Positions 8,619 through 16,823 of a DNA stretch of 64,000 nucleotides are shown here, piece by piece; position 1 is the first letter of the stretch; the number at the start of each line of letters is the position of its first letter. Source of the stretch: RPQJ01 sp963712815 (lineage in GTDB: Bacteria > Pseudomonadota > Gammaproteobacteria > Steroidobacterales > Steroidobacteraceae). The stretch covers positions 62,001 to 126,000 of the forward strand of contig CAVQJL010000016.1 in NCBI GenBank assembly GCA_963712815.1, in the 5' to 3' direction. The position numbers were made by a program, and so were the translations under genes. The notes under the pieces are model-generated. The model was not told where the DNA came from. It did not search any database and saw only the letters and a list, made by a program, of their open reading frames with translations.

Positions 8619-9722
8619 ATGTCGAACCGTCTTGCGCCGCTGCTCCTGTGCCTCGCTGCGCTGGCCGTTCCCGCGTCCGCCAGCGACGCGCCGCCGTCCG
8701 AGTGCCTGTTCCACGACGCGCACTTCCACCTGACCAACTACATCCAGCAGGGCACCGACATCCACAAGTACGTGGACGAGATCATGGGCGACAAGATCTG
8801 CCGCTCGACGCTGTTCGGCATTCCGCTGCAGCAGACGTGGTCGTACGAGAACTCGGGGGATTTCGCCCCGACCTACTACCTGCAGTCAGACGCTCCGCTG
8901 TACTACTACTCGTTCACGGATGCGTACATCGCCAACGCCTACCTGAAGCTCGACCCCGAGCGGCGGCGGCGGCTCGACCCGATGATCACCGGCTTCAACC
9001 CCGCCGACATGTACGGCGCGGACCACATCCGGCGGGTGCTCGAGACCTACCCGGGCGTGTTCACCGGCATCGGCGAATTCTCGATCCACAAGGAGTTCGT
9101 TTCGTCGAAGGTGGCTGGCGACGTCGCCAGCCTCACGGATCCGGCGCTCGACCGGATCCTCGAGTTCGCGGGCGAGGTCGGGCTCGTGGTGATCCTGCAC
9201 AACGACATCGACATGCCGTTCGCAAAGGCGGGCTCGGAGCCGGTCTTCCTGACGCAGATGAAGGACCTGCTGCGCCGGCACCCGAAGACCACGATCATCT
9301 GGGCGCACCTCGGGCTCGGGCGCGTCGTGCACCCCGTGCAGTCCCAGGCGAGTGCGGGTTCCACCGAACGCAACCTCACGCAGGGCGAGATCGTCGAGGC
9401 CATGCTCACCGACCCCACGCTGGGCCACGTCTACTTCGACATCTCCTGGGACGAGGTCGCCAAGTACGCTGTGTCGTCGCCCGAGATCGCCGAGCGCACC
9501 GCCCGGATGCTCAACCGCTACCCGGACCGCATCCTGTTCGGTACCGACAACGTCGCCCCGCCGGACCAGGCGGCGCAGCTGCGGGTGTTCCACCTCTGGG
9601 ATCCGATCTGGGCCCAGTTGACGCCCGAGGCCAGCCTCAAGATCCGCAAGGGCAATTACGAGCGCCTGTTCGACGCGGCGCGGCTCCGCGTCCGGGCCTG
9701 GGAGCAGGCCAACGTAAAGTAA
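8619..9722 (+). CDS. exported amidohydrolase-family metal-dependent hydrolase
   Basis: 367 residues from the ATG at 8619, which has GAGG at 8608-8611; the ATG overlapping the previous stop has no such site. A Sec signal ends near residue 22. The metal-binding pattern of the amidohydrolase superfamily (TIM-barrel, PF04909 type) is visible: HDAHFH (His35, His37), GIGEFSIH, VVILHND, IIWAHLG and LFGTDN (Asp). Family members are hydrolases or decarboxylases of cyclic or acyl substrates; which reaction runs here is unknown. The gene sits 14 nt after the porin and 18 nt before the split-Soret-type cytochrome, so the product probably acts in the periplasm with them. Confidence 0.78.
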   Translation: MSNRLAPLLLCLAALAVPASASDAPPSECLFHDAHFHLTNYIQQGTDIHKYVDEIMGDKICRSTLFGIPLQQTWSYENSGDFAPTYYLQSDAPLYYYSFTDAYIANAYLKLDPERRRRLDPMITGFNPADMYGADHIRRVLETYPGVFTGIGEFSIHKEFVSSKVAGDVASLTDPALDRILEFAGEVGLVVILHNDIDMPFAKAGSEPVFLTQMKDLLRRHPKTTIIWAHLGLGRVVHPVQSQASAGSTERNLTQGEIVEAMLTDPTLGHVYFDISWDEVAKYAVSSPEIAERTARMLNRYPDRILFGTDNVAPPDQAAQLRVFHLWDPIWAQLTPEASLKIRKGNYERLFDAARLRVRAWEQANVK

Positions 9723-9740
9723 GCCGCACCGGAGGTCACC

Positions 9741-10571
9741 ATGCACACGCACCTGTTGAACGAATCTTCGATTTCCCGTCGTAATGTGCTGGCCGGTTCC
9801 GCGGCGTTTCTCGCCGGTGGCGTCGGCGGTGGAGGCCTGACCGCATTCGCTGCCGCGCCCGGGTCGCCCGTCGGCGCGGTGCCGCTGCCGTGGCCGTGGG
9901 TCACGCTCGAGCCGCTCGAGGCCGGCCGGCGGGCCTATCGCTTCTACAAGGAGAAGGGCGGCTGCGGCACGGCGTCCTATCTCGGCCTGCTGAGCCTGCT
10001 CAAGGAGAAGGTCGGGCACCCGTGGACCACGCTGCCCGACATGATGATGGCACACGCGGCCGCCGGCTTCGGCGGCCACGGCACGCTCTGCGGCGCGCTG
10101 GCCGGTTCGTCGACGATCATCAACATGGTGACGTTCGGCGAGAAGCGCGACGACTACCTGCAGAACAACCAGATCGTGGATCGGCTGTTCTGGTGGTACG
10201 CCGAGCAGAACTTCCCGACCGCGCGCTTCGACGACCTCTCGCCGCTGCCCGGGCAGGTTCAGGCGAAGGCCATGTCGCCGCTGTGCCACACCTCGGTCTC
10301 CAAGTGGGCGATGGCCGCCGGCGAGAAGATCAACACCGAGGCGAAGATCGAGCGCTGCGCCAAGGTGTGTGGCGAGGTGGTCTATACCGTGACGATGGCG
10401 CTCAACGAGTTCTTCTCCGGCAAGTGGGTGGCTCCCGTGTGGAAGCCCTCCGAGGAGATCGCTCACTGCGTCCGCTGCCACGGCCCGCAGGACAAGACCT
10501 ACACGGGACGCAAGTGGAACCAGCAGGGCCACATGGAGTGCATGATGTGCCACGACGATCACACGAAGTAG
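9741..10571 (+). CDS. Tat-exported split-Soret cytochrome c-like protein (C_GCAxxG_C_C family)
   Basis: 276 residues. A twin-arginine signal (SRRNVLAGSAAF, residues 12-23) leads into a domain with the spaced cysteines of the C_GCAxxG_C_C redox family: Cys75, Cys117 in CGALAG, Cys182, Cys206 and Cys210. Two c-type heme motifs close the protein, CVRCH (243-247) and CMMCH (267-271). This combination, Fe-S-type cysteines plus two C-terminal hemes, is that of split-Soret cytochrome c described from Desulfovibrio. Tat export suits a protein folded around an Fe-S cluster before transport. It lies in a run with a porin and an amidohydrolase. Electron partner and substrate are not known. Confidence 0.8.
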   Translation: MHTHLLNESSISRRNVLAGSAAFLAGGVGGGGLTAFAAAPGSPVGAVPLPWPWVTLEPLEAGRRAYRFYKEKGGCGTASYLGLLSLLKEKVGHPWTTLPDMMMAHAAAGFGGHGTLCGALAGSSTIINMVTFGEKRDDYLQNNQIVDRLFWWYAEQNFPTARFDDLSPLPGQVQAKAMSPLCHTSVSKWAMAAGEKINTEAKIERCAKVCGEVVYTVTMALNEFFSGKWVAPVWKPSEEIAHCVRCHGPQDKTYTGRKWNQQGHMECMMCHDDHTK

Positions 10572-10618
10572 TGACGGGACAGGTGTCCTCGCGCCAATCC
10601 AGCGCCAAGAGGCTGTCA

Positions 10619-11176
10619 ATGACCCATCTTAGAAAAATCCTGCTATCGGCCCTCGGCGTGTCGCTCGCGACCGCGGCCGTTGCGCAGAACGCGCCGCCGT
10701 CGAAGCCGCTGTCGACCTCGCTCGGCGTGGTCGTCTTTCCAGCCCAGGGTCAGGGCGCGCAGCAGCAGGCCCAGGACGAGGGCGAGTGCTACGCCTGGTC
10801 CAAGGGCCAGACCGGCGTCGATCCGATGGCGCCTGCGCCTGCGGCAGCGCAGACCACCCAGCAGCCGGCCAGCCAGTCGTCGCGCCGGGCCGGCGGGGAA
10901 CGTGTGCGCGGCGCCGCGCGCGGCGCGGCCGCCGGTGCCGTCGTCGGCGAGATCGCCAGTGACGACGCCGGCGAGGGCGCGGCCATCGGCGCGACGCTCG
11001 GGGTCGTGAAGGGCGGATCGGAGAGCCGCAAGAACCGGGCCCAGGCGGAGGAGCAGTCCGCGGAGGCCGCACAGCAGCAGACAGCCGAGCAGCAGGCGGC
11101 CCAGCAGCAGCAGATGGACCTCTTCCGCAAAGGGTTCGCTGCCTGCCTCGAGACGAAGGGATACACTGTCAAATGA
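10619..11176 (+). CDS. secreted glycine-zipper protein
   Basis: 185 residues; ATG at 10619 with AAGAGG at 10607-10612. A signal peptide ends near residue 22 (AVAQNA). The middle (about residues 95-135) is a glycine/alanine-zipper segment with repeated GxxxG and AxxxG spacing (AARGAAAGAVVGE, GAAIGATLGVVKGG), flanked by Gln/Ala-rich stretches. Glycine-zipper (YMGG-type) domains insert in or associate with envelope membranes. Two cysteines (in GECYAW and AACLE) could form a disulfide. It follows the split-Soret-type gene by 47 nt. Function unknown. Confidence 0.65.
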   Translation: MTHLRKILLSALGVSLATAAVAQNAPPSKPLSTSLGVVVFPAQGQGAQQQAQDEGECYAWSKGQTGVDPMAPAPAAAQTTQQPASQSSRRAGGERVRGAARGAAAGAVVGEIASDDAGEGAAIGATLGVVKGGSESRKNRAQAEEQSAEAAQQQTAEQQAAQQQQMDLFRKGFAACLETKGYTVK

Positions 11177-11199
11177 TCCACCTGAGGAGATCCACGAAG

Positions 11200-11781
11200 A
11201 TGAGTTTCCGAACCTCGACGGCCGTTGCCTGCGTGGCGGCGGCTTTGTGCTTCGCGACCGTGGCCCGTGCCGAAGCGCCCGAGTCCGCGCCGAGAGGCGA
11301 GGCCGTGATGGCCTCCGCGACGGTCACTGCGACGGTGGTGAAGATCGACCAGAAGACGCGCGAAGTGACCCTCAAGTCAGAAGACGGCAAGGAGTTCAGC
11401 TTCGTGGCCAGCGAAGACGTCAAGAACCTCGCGCAGGTGAAGCCGGGCGACGTGGTGACCGCGACCTACGCGGAAGCGCTTGCCTACGAAGTGATGAAGG
11501 GCGGCGAGATGGTCGCTCCGGAATCGGTGGTCGGGGGCGGCGCCGCGGAGCCCGGCCAACGCCCGGCCGCGGGCATTGCCCGGCAGACGACCGTGACGGT
11601 CATGATCACCGCGATCGACGCGAAGACCCCTTCGGTTACCTTCAAGGGGCCCCAGGGCAATACCCGGACCATCAAGGTGATGCACCCTGAGAAACTCGAA
11701 GGCGTGAGTGTCGGCGACACGGTCCAGCTCACGTTCACCGAGGCGTTCGCAATCAAGGTGGAGACGGCGCCGAAGCCGTGA
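11200..11781 (+). CDS. secreted protein with two small beta-domain repeats
   Basis: 193 residues from the ATG at 11200, with GAGGAG at 11184-11189. A signal peptide ends at about residue 25 (ARAEAP). The mature part holds two related units: one around TATVVKIDQKTREVTLKSED and one around VMITAIDAKTPSVTFKGPQG. Each is followed by a phrase of the form VKPGDVVTATYAEALAYEV or VSVGDTVQLTFTEAFAIKV, suggesting duplicated OB-like beta folds. It ends the plus-strand run. I do not recognise a characterised family. Confidence 0.65.
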   Translation: MSFRTSTAVACVAAALCFATVARAEAPESAPRGEAVMASATVTATVVKIDQKTREVTLKSEDGKEFSFVASEDVKNLAQVKPGDVVTATYAEALAYEVMKGGEMVAPESVVGGGAAEPGQRPAAGIARQTTVTVMITAIDAKTPSVTFKGPQGNTRTIKVMHPEKLEGVSVGDTVQLTFTEAFAIKVETAPKP

Positions 11782-11840
11782 CCGCCGGCCGAGCCGCCGG
11801 CGTCGGGGATCTCGTGACCGGGCAACGGAGCCTCGCGGCT

Positions 11841-12203
11841 CTAGTCGGTCTCGTCGGGCACGCCGTCGGGTAGCCGGGACGGCGTTGCGCCGAGCAGGCG
11901 GTGCATCAGAAGCATTCCGCCGCCGGGCCGGTCAATCCCCGCCGTGGCGTGAATGAAGTCGAAGACGGCACTCGCCGACTGCTCGCCCACGACCACCGTG
12001 ACCAGCCGTGCCATGGTTGGCTCCGGCAGGCGACCGCCTTTCGTACGCGCCCGCTGGAGTGCGGCAACGGCGCGAACCGGGACTGTGTCCACGCGGGAGA
12101 GGCCGTGCTCGCTTCTGAGGGCCTTGATCAGGCGCCGGTCAGTGCCGTCGTCGGGCAGGATTGCCAGGATGCGCTTGCAGGTTTCGAGGGTGACTTCGTC
12201 CAT
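11841..12203 (-). CDS. PII-like regulatory protein (second copy)
   Basis: 120 residues; ATG at 12203 preceded by AGGAA. The alpha/beta pattern, the central MARLVTVVVGEQSASAVFDFI strand-helix and the C-terminal PGGGMLLMH parallel the neighbouring PII-like protein and the PII signal-protein fold. The classical T-loop tyrosine motif of GlnB is absent, so nucleotide binding and uridylylation cannot be assumed. It begins 8 nt after the stop of the other PII-like gene and is third in a unit with a DUF1538 transporter, which suggests it regulates that transporter. Convergent with the plus-strand run. Confidence 0.65.
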   Translation of the reverse strand: MDEVTLETCKRILAILPDDGTDRRLIKALRSEHGLSRVDTVPVRAVAALQRARTKGGRLPEPTMARLVTVVVGEQSASAVFDFIHATAGIDRPGGGMLLMHRLLGATPSRLPDGVPDETD

Positions 12204-12211
12204 GGTCGTTC

Positions 12212-12577
12212 CTAGCGCTGCTTTTCCAATCGCTGCAATGCTTCCTGCGGAACGTAGGTCGCCAGACGATCGAGCTCGGTGACGTACAGGTAGCCTCCGC
12301 CCGGGGCATCGAGCCCGCCCGCGCGATACACGGCCGTGGTGATGAGGTCGCGATATTCGGCCGCGACGACCAGGCTGACGACTTCCTTCTCGGCTTCCAC
12401 GGCGATGCCGAGCAGGCCGAGACGTTCGCGCGCCCCGGTCCCGCGCGCGGTGTGCACGATGCCGCCACTGGCGCCGACCTCGCGTGCGGCCTTGAGAATC
12501 GCTTCGGCGCGGCCTGCCGGCACCACGGCGGTGATCATGACCGCCCCGGTCAGGTACGTGATGTCCTGTTGGCTCAT
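12212..12577 (-). CDS. PII-like regulatory protein (first copy)
   Basis: 121 residues. The sequence shows a PII-like ferredoxin-fold pattern: the VMITAVVPAGRAEAILKAARE strand-helix, GASGGIVHTARGTG at the place where PII proteins have their nucleotide-contacting glycine segment, and PGGGYLYVTELDRLATYVP near the C-terminus. The start overlaps the stop of the DUF1538 transporter gene (ATGA), so the two are translationally coupled. PII proteins commonly gate membrane transporters by binding them, so control of the coupled transporter is the most economical inference. Ligand unknown. Confidence 0.7.
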   Translation of the reverse strand: MSQQDITYLTGAVMITAVVPAGRAEAILKAAREVGASGGIVHTARGTGARERLGLLGIAVEAEKEVVSLVVAAEYRDLITTAVYRAGGLDAPGGGYLYVTELDRLATYVPQEALQRLEKQR

Positions 12578-14358
12578 ACGATCCCCTCTGCCGGCCGCAT
12601 TCCCGAGGACGCCTCGGGTCGTACGGCGGCGCGGATTTCAGCGTTGGCGCGGTGACGCGACCACAGTCCGGAAATCATGACGGTGATGATCGGCCCGACC
12701 GACGCCATGCTGAGGATGCCGAAACCCTCGACGGCGTGCGTGGCGCTGCCGAAGCCGAGCCCCATGGCCAGGACCAGCGGCACCGTGATCGGGCCGGTGG
12801 TGACCCCGGCACTGTCCCATGCGAGGTTCACGAACTCCTCGCTCGACAGGTACGTCAGCACGGCCGCTGTCGCGTAGCTGGGCAGGATCAACCAGATCAG
12901 CGGCAGCTCGAAGATGAGCTTCACGAGGCCGAGCGCTATGCCGAAAGCTACGCCGAGCGACACCGACAGGATCAGCGTGCGCTTCTTGAACACGCCGTTG
13001 GTCAGTTGCTCGGCTGTAATGCCCAGCGCGTTCAGCGCCGGCTCGGCCACGGTGGCGCCGAAGCCGAGCGCCCAGGCGAACGCCAGCGCCAGCGTGAGGC
13101 CCACGCCATAGCCGTAGAGCGGCGAGTCCTCGAATCCATCGAGCGGCATGAACGCCATCGGAACGAGCCCGCCCGCACTCCCGCCCAGCTTCGAGAGCCC
13201 GTAGGTGAGTCCGAGATTGAAGATGCACATGCCTGCGATCGTCAGCGCGATGCCGAGCAGGATCTCGCTGCGATTCTGCAGCTTCTCCTTGAGCACCAGC
13301 GAGAGCACCAGGAACAGGAACGCGACCAGTGGCAGAATCGCCCGGAAGCCGAGCACGATCTCGAGGCCGGGGCTGCGCTCGTGCCACGCGGGTACTGCGA
13401 TCGCCGAGGTCGACTGTGCGGCGGCGGCGATGATCTCCGCCGGCGAACTCGTCGAGGCCACGAACACCAGCAGCAACAGCACGCCGACGACGGGGAAGAG
13501 ACTCGCCAGTGTCACGATGCCGAATCCGGAGAGGCTCGAATCGCCCTTGCCGGCCGCGGCGGCAATGCCAATTCCCAGCGACAGCACCAGCGGAACGGTG
13601 ACGGGCCCGGTCGTCACGGCACCTGTGTCCCAAGCCAGCCCCAGCGCCGTCCGGAGTTGCGGGTCGCCCTGCACGAACAGGCTGAGCGCAATGACCGGGA
13701 CCAGCGTCGCATAGATCAGCGGCTTCAGGCTCCAGCCGTAGAGGAAACGCAGCGCACCGACGACGGCCGCAATCCCCACGCTCACGCCCACCGTCAGCAC
13801 CAGCGCGTCGGACCATTCGTTCAGCAGCGCAAAAAGATAGGGCGCGCGTTCGACGGAGACGTTCTGGCCAGCGGTCTTGAGTGCGCCGATCGCCGGTTCA
13901 GCGAACGTGACGCCGATGCCGAGGAGCAGCGTGATGATCAGCACCACGGGCAGCGGCGACTTGCGCGGCAGCGTCGCGCCCATCAGCGTGCCGAATGGCA
14001 TCAGGCCGAGCTTGAGACCCTCCATGAAGAGCATCAAACCGACGATCGCAGCGAGCAGGCCACCCACGATGACCCAGGAGTCGTCCATCCGGTGCCGCAG
14101 TATCAGCACCTGGAACAACACCAGGTATACCGCCAGTGGCGCAACCGCCCTGAACTGCTCGCGGAAGCGAATTGAAGCGTACGGCTGCAGCAGCTTGAGG
14201 CCTTCGCCCGGCGTCAAGCGGCGGGTGACCGGCCCGACGCGTACGATCCGGCCGTCGGCAGCACGCTCGGGTTCGGGGTAGAGCTTGCCCAGAGGGATCG
14301 CCTCGCGGGCCGCGCCGCCATCGGCGAGGTAATCGATGAATCGGAATTGTCGAGGCAT
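12574..14358 (-). CDS. two-halved DUF1538 membrane protein, probable cation/proton antiporter
   Basis: 594 residues with about 14 hydrophobic segments. The protein is an internal duplication. The motif GIGVTFAEPAIGALKTAG (first half) corresponds to GFGATVAEPALNALGITAEQ (second half), and DTGAVTTGPVTVPLVLSLG to DSAGVTTGPITVPLVLAMG. These are DUF1538 signatures. A pair of separate DUF1538 proteins (UmpA/UmpB of Halomonas) has been reported to act as a Na+(Li+,K+)/H+ antiporter; here both halves appear fused in one chain with a 70-residue soluble N-terminal extension. The downstream PII-like genes overlap or abut it, suggesting regulated ion transport. Confidence 0.78.
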   Translation of the reverse strand: MPRQFRFIDYLADGGAAREAIPLGKLYPEPERAADGRIVRVGPVTRRLTPGEGLKLLQPYASIRFREQFRAVAPLAVYLVLFQVLILRHRMDDSWVIVGGLLAAIVGLMLFMEGLKLGLMPFGTLMGATLPRKSPLPVVLIITLLLGIGVTFAEPAIGALKTAGQNVSVERAPYLFALLNEWSDALVLTVGVSVGIAAVVGALRFLYGWSLKPLIYATLVPVIALSLFVQGDPQLRTALGLAWDTGAVTTGPVTVPLVLSLGIGIAAAAGKGDSSLSGFGIVTLASLFPVVGVLLLLVFVASTSSPAEIIAAAAQSTSAIAVPAWHERSPGLEIVLGFRAILPLVAFLFLVLSLVLKEKLQNRSEILLGIALTIAGMCIFNLGLTYGLSKLGGSAGGLVPMAFMPLDGFEDSPLYGYGVGLTLALAFAWALGFGATVAEPALNALGITAEQLTNGVFKKRTLILSVSLGVAFGIALGLVKLIFELPLIWLILPSYATAAVLTYLSSEEFVNLAWDSAGVTTGPITVPLVLAMGLGFGSATHAVEGFGILSMASVGPIITVMISGLWSRHRANAEIRAAVRPEASSGMRPAEGIV

Positions 14359-14523
14359 GATCCGGTGCCGTGGTGCCGGATTGACCGGGCGTAGCGCAGC
14401 AGTCTCTCACGCAAATCGCCGCTTTGGAACGCAACCGCGCAAGACCTGCGGCGGCGCTGCGCGTGGTGCGGGTTTTTGCATTAGAGTTCGAACACTCAAG
14501 CCCTGCACGGCTCTCCACCGACG

Positions 14524-15834
14524 ATGCTGCATCGGCTGCTGATTCTTCTCGTTGCTGCCCTGGCCGTGCCGGGTTGCGGTCTGTGGTCGAAGGTGACCGG
14601 CCAGGAACGACGGGCCGAAGAGCAGGCCCAGCAACTCAACGAGATCCAGCAGACCTGCCAGCGCTTCGCGGACGGGTTTGCGGGCCAGGTGCTCGAGAGC
14701 GTCGGCCCGCTCATGGTGCGAGCCACGGACGTCGCGATCGTCGACCAGTTGAGCTACTGGCAGATCACCCAGCTCAATTCCGCGTACACCATCGCGACAG
14801 GTCCCAGCCCGGTTCTCTGCCAGCTCGATTTCGTGGTGCTGGCGACCCTGAGCCGCATGGTGGTCGAAGACACGCTGGTCGGGCTCGATGGCGACCTGCT
14901 GGGATCGTTGGCCGCCGTCTACCAGGACCTCGAGCGCGAGGCCTGGGCCAACGCAGCGACCGTCCTGACCGCGGCGCAGATCGAGGAGCTTCGGCGCCTG
15001 ATCGAGAACTGGCGCGTCCGGAACCCGAAGGTCACGCTGGTCGGCTTCGTGCATTTCGCCGAGTTCGCGGAGGCCGCAGGCTGGTCACTCGAGGCGAAGA
15101 GCGCACCGGGAAGCCTGTTCGGTCTGCTGGGACTCGATCCACTCGCCGGGCTGGATCCGGCCGTCAAGCAGATCGAGCAGACCCGCCTGCTCGCGGAGCG
15201 CGTGATCTTTTACATGCAGCGCGTGCCCTACCTGCTGGACCTGCAGACGCAGCGCGTCGTCCTGCAGGCCACGCTGGCGCCCGAGGTCAAGCGGGCGAAC
15301 GCAAGCCTCGAGCGCGCCACTCTCGCGATGGAGACCTACGCCGAGATCGGCACGGACCTGCCAACCACTTTCGCACGCGAACGCGAGGCGCTGATCGAGC
15401 AATTGTCGGGCGAGATGCTGCGCCAGGAGGCCGAGCTGCGCGACCTGCTGGCCGACCTGCAGGCGACGCTGGCGACCGGCTCCGGGACCGCGGTGGCAGT
15501 GAATGCCGCCGTCGATTCGCTCGACCGGCTCGTGGCCCGATTCCCGCGTCGCGAGCCTGGCACGGCGCCGGCGGGTCGTCCCTTCGACATCACCGAGTAC
15601 ACCGCCGCCGCGGCCGAGTTTGCCGGCACCGCGCGCCAGCTCACCGCGTTGCTCGAGGCGTTGGGACGTGAGGGCGCCCCCGTCGCGGCGGCCGTGGCCG
15701 ACGGCGCCGAGGCGGGCCGGGCGCTGGTCGACTACCTCTTCTGGCGGGCGCTGTTGCTGGGCGGACTGCTGATCGCGGGCGTTCTCGTGGCGGGCCTCGC
15801 CTACCGCGCCGTCGCCGCGCGCTTCAGAACGTGA
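14524..15834 (+). CDS. hypothetical helical envelope protein with C-terminal membrane anchor
   Basis: 436 residues. A hydrophobic N-terminus ends in ALAVPGC, a marginal lipobox (Cys at about residue 18), so the protein may be a lipoprotein or simply exported. The bulk is predicted helical with long heptad-like stretches (about residues 255-330) and ends in a strong membrane helix (RALLLGGLLIAGVLVAGLAY) with a basic tail. The layout, a periplasmic or cytoplasmic helical rod with an anchor, resembles signalling or scaffold proteins but no domain is recognised. It overlaps the convergent beta-barrel gene by 11 nt at the stop codons. No clear ribosome binding site precedes the ATG. Confidence 0.6.
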   Translation: MLHRLLILLVAALAVPGCGLWSKVTGQERRAEEQAQQLNEIQQTCQRFADGFAGQVLESVGPLMVRATDVAIVDQLSYWQITQLNSAYTIATGPSPVLCQLDFVVLATLSRMVVEDTLVGLDGDLLGSLAAVYQDLEREAWANAATVLTAAQIEELRRLIENWRVRNPKVTLVGFVHFAEFAEAAGWSLEAKSAPGSLFGLLGLDPLAGLDPAVKQIEQTRLLAERVIFYMQRVPYLLDLQTQRVVLQATLAPEVKRANASLERATLAMETYAEIGTDLPTTFAREREALIEQLSGEMLRQEAELRDLLADLQATLATGSGTAVAVNAAVDSLDRLVARFPRREPGTAPAGRPFDITEYTAAAAEFAGTARQLTALLEALGREGAPVAAAVADGAEAGRALVDYLFWRALLLGGLLIAGVLVAGLAYRAVAARFRT

Positions 15835-16690
15835 CGCTGTAGTAGATGATCGGGCCGTCGTAGGTCCAGTCCAGCGCACCTTTGAAGCCCGAAGTGTCCA
15901 CATCCACGTCCACCGCGAAGCGGTTGTAGCCAATGCCGATTCCCGCCCACGACTTCGGCTGCCAGACCAGTCCGATGCGGTAGTCCAGCAGGCTGCCGTC
16001 GTACTCGTCGATCGACAACGAGAAGACCTGCGCCGTCGCATCCAGCCAGAGGTCGTGGCCGAGGCCCCAGGTGCCGTGCAGCCCGATCACGGGCAGCGGT
16101 GCGTTGAGGTCCGCGTCAGCCTTGCGGGTGACCGACCCTCCCGTGCCGCCGCCAGCGTCGACGGTTGCGGACAGACTGGTGTCGAAGCTCGTGTAGTGGA
16201 CGCCGATCGACGCGCCCAGTTCCCAGGTCTCCCGCTTGAGGAACAGGTATTCGTAGGCCACCTGGTACACGTCGAAGTTGACCTCGCCCTTGATCTTTAC
16301 ACCCACGGGGAAGATCTCGTCGTCCCACTCGATGTCCCGGTTGAACTCACGCGAATTCGACCGGCTGGTGCTGAAGATCATGGCCCGCACCTTGTGGCGC
16401 TCGGCGAAGCGCCAGGACCCGTCCACCCGGAAGCGCGTCTGGTCGCCCTCGTCGCCGAAGTTCTGGTCGAAGTCGATGGGTGTGCCCGTCCCGAGCTTGC
16501 CGTCCACCCGGACCTCGGTGTCGGTGTTCACGATGAACGTGCCGAGCGTCACGTGGAACGGGTTCCCGAGAGGGTCGGCGCCCTCGGCGAGCGCCGGCAT
16601 GGTGGTCAGAAAGCCGGCGCAGATTGCGACCGAGCGCAAGCAGCGCGAACAGGCGGCGGAGCGGACCCGGGTCCTGGAAACGTTAGTCAT
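15824..16690 (-). CDS. outer-membrane beta-barrel protein
   Basis: 288 residues from the ATG at 16690 (an ATG at 16708 would add six). A signal peptide ends about residue 36 (MPALAEG). The mature protein alternates polar and aromatic residues typical of a small barrel of 10-12 strands and ends YYSVTF, a terminal Phe strand recognised by the Bam complex. No family is recognised beyond an outer-membrane barrel. It is transcribed alone, converging on the helical protein gene. Confidence 0.7.
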   Translation of the reverse strand: MTNVSRTRVRSAACSRCLRSVAICAGFLTTMPALAEGADPLGNPFHVTLGTFIVNTDTEVRVDGKLGTGTPIDFDQNFGDEGDQTRFRVDGSWRFAERHKVRAMIFSTSRSNSREFNRDIEWDDEIFPVGVKIKGEVNFDVYQVAYEYLFLKRETWELGASIGVHYTSFDTSLSATVDAGGGTGGSVTRKADADLNAPLPVIGLHGTWGLGHDLWLDATAQVFSLSIDEYDGSLLDYRIGLVWQPKSWAGIGIGYNRFAVDVDVDTSGFKGALDWTYDGPIIYYSVTF

Positions 16691-16757
16691 GATGACCGTC
16701 CCGGGCATTGCGCCCAGCTAGCCTTGTCGGAGTGCAGTCCAAAGTAGTTTGGGGTCC

Positions 16758-16778
16758 GTACACTCGAGGTGAGTATAC
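16758..16778. promoter_or_regulatory. inverted repeat and possible -10 upstream of barrel gene
   Basis: GTACACTC (16758-16765) and GAGTATAC (16771-16778) form an imperfect inverted repeat with one mismatch and a 5-nt spacer. On the minus strand the right arm contains TATACT, a good -10 match for the barrel gene. A repressor or activator site overlapping the promoter is possible; no -35 element is convincing. Confidence 0.3.
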
Positions 16779-16823
16779 GTACGTTTGCGTTCGCCGTTGA
16801 ATCCCTGGCCGGGACGAGACCGC

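Noticed and set aside
8886..10619. 577-codon minus-strand frame
   Set aside because: Antisense to the amidohydrolase and split-Soret genes, low-complexity composition, no start signals.
11782..11840. Bidirectional terminator between the secreted repeat protein and the PII-like gene
   Set aside because: A short GC-rich inverted repeat (CGCCGG and CCGGCG) is present, but there is no T-run on either strand.
12652..14175. 507-codon plus-strand frame
   Set aside because: Opposite the DUF1538 gene; Gln/Arg/His-rich, antisense shadow.
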